A stretch of 64,000 bases of DNA. Source: Flavobacterium gyeonganense. GTDB lineage: Bacteria; Bacteroidota; Bacteroidia; Flavobacteriales; Flavobacteriaceae. Shown here piece after piece: positions 63,135 through 64,000 of this stretch. Where the stretch lies: contig NZ_CP121112.1 in assembly GCF_029625295.1 (NCBI RefSeq), positions 3,782,001 to 3,846,000 on the forward strand, written 5' to 3'. Made by a program: the position numbers and the translations under genes. Each line of letters begins with the position of its first letter. Positions within the stretch are counted from its first letter, which is position 1. Below the pieces are notes generated by a model. That model was given only the letters and a program-made list of their open reading frames with translations, was not told the origin of the DNA and made no database searches.

Positions 63135-64000
63135 ATGAAAAATTTTAAACGCTTTTTAAAGTATTTAATACCTCACAAGAAAAATTTAGTAATCAGTATC
63201 ATCTTTAATGTTTTATATGCACTTTTTTCTGCTATTTCGATGCTTTCGCTATTCCCACTAATGAAGGTATTGTTTTCTGATGGTGAAAAAATACATGTCA
63301 GACCTGTATATGAAGGGATTAAAAGTATTGATAAACGATATTTGGAAGACTCCTTAAATTATTTTATAACTCATAATACTGAAGTTAACGGAGCTTTGGA
63401 TACATTGATATGGATGGTAATATTTGTTTTGACCACTTTTTTGTTGAAAAACCTTTTCAATTTCATTTCCATTGTTTACATGACCTATTTGAATAATGGA
63501 ATTTTGAAAGATTTGCGAAATGATGTTTATCAGAAAGTAATTAGTTTACCTGTTTCTTTTTTTCAAATGAAAGAAAGGGTGATTTAATTTCAAGAATGAC
63601 CTCAGATATCAATACAATAAAAAGTGCTTTTTTAAGTATTTTGATGATGGTTAGTGAACCATTGACTATTGTATTCACTCTGATATCGATGGTCTTTATA
63701 AGTTGGAAATTAACCATATTCGTATTTCTTTTTCTTCCGCTTTCAGGGATTTTAATATCCAGAATGAGTAAATCTATTAAAAGTCAATCGGGTGATATTT
63801 TCTCTCTGGAGGGACATCTTTTATCAGATATTGAAGAAACTTTAGGCGGTATAAAAGTGATTAAAAATTTTACTTCTGAGAATTTTTTTATACGACGTTA
63901 TTTTAATTCAACAGAGTTTATTAATAATCTAAACAATAAAATAGGTGTTAGAATGAGTCTGGCCGGGCCTATGAGTGAGTTTTTAGGGATTTTCGTAATT
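63135..64000 (+). pseudogene. ABC exporter (MsbA-like), frameshifted in a T7 tract, 3' end outside window
   Basis: The frame from ATG 63135 gives 150 residues (RFLKYLIPHKKNLVISIIFNVLY, membrane segments at about 15-37 and 95-118) and then stops at 63588. The next frame continues with NERKGDLISRMTSDINTIKSAFLS and runs to the window end with further membrane segments (about 63640-63760). The correct reading SFFSNERKGDLISRM appears if one base is added to the T7 tract at 63557-63563. The pattern (six-helix membrane half, then an ATPase outside the window) is that of MsbA/lipid-A exporters and related ABC exporters. A TATCTTTG box at 63068-63075 may be its -7 element. Confidence 0.85.

Noticed and set aside
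1..64000. CRISPR arrays, tRNA or rRNA genes, insertion sequences and prophage genes
   Set aside because: I looked for regularly spaced repeats, transposase or phage-like proteins and tRNA-like sequences and saw none.

Overview
The window reads as a chromosomal segment of a low-GC member of the Bacteroidota, most probably a Flavobacterium. This rests on a type IX secretion sorting domain, TonB-dependent receptors with N-terminal carboxypeptidase-like domains, Bacteroidota promoter boxes (TTTG, 20-base spacer, TAnnTTTG upstream of the ferredoxin gene), almost no Shine-Dalgarno sequences, and families typical of flavobacteria (DUF6048, DUF6095, DUF6146, DUF6452, DUF6787). No rRNA, tRNA, CRISPR array, insertion sequence or prophage was seen.

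Layout. 1-4.1 kb: minus-strand esterase fragment, small membrane protein, a dihydroorotase homologue without its metal ligands, and a BatA/vWA protein. 4.3-7.4 kb: periplasmic lactonase-type propeller, a frameshifted DEAD-box helicase and a response regulator cut by an in-frame stop. 7.4-13.4 kb: a probable envelope-glycan locus with a DUF4838 hydrolase, a YaiO-type barrel with TPRs and an LTA-synthase-like transferase carrying the same TPR module. 13.7-16.8 kb: lolD-like ATPase, polytopic membrane protein and TIGR02757 protein in one unit. 17.3-20.1 kb: secreted pectate-lyase-like protein. 20.4-25.3 kb: serine biosynthesis (serA, serC) with DUF6146, DUF6787, a LuxC-type reductase and a divergent ferredoxin. 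25.4-31.9 kb: TonB receptor, ychF, TIGR02117. 32-37 kb: BrkB, a diheme peroxidase with an imelysin-like N-terminus, and a PhoX-like lipoprotein. 36.4-42.8 kb: exonuclease plus cNMP/CBS/DUF294 protein, TerC, DinB-like, pentapeptide-repeat, DUF6095 and murQ. 43-46.7 kb: membrane-bound AraC-type regulator followed by an outer-membrane barrel. 46.9-53 kb: ZIP transporter, methyltransferases, the DUF6452/DUF6048 pair and rlmD. 53-64 kb: histidine kinase, lipoproteins, aldo/keto reductase, epsC and cysM, DUF1003, Smr protein, cysteine desulfurase, tsaC-type enzyme and a partial ABC exporter.

The most important technical observation is that nine genes or gene junctions are disturbed by what looks like one missing base in a homopolymer of A or T (5 to 8 long). 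Restoring one base gives a normal full-length product each time. This points to systematic homopolymer under-calling, and two apparent fusion genes (epsC-cysM and DUF6452-DUF6048) are probably artefacts. The response-regulator stop codon does not fit this pattern and may be a real mutation.

The best candidate for an undescribed system is the LTA-synthase-like/YaiO pair, where two adjacent proteins share one TPR module: a plausible envelope-polymer modification or export machine. The exonuclease/DUF294 sensor pair is a second candidate. Two families of dyad-rich intergenic repeats are also present.
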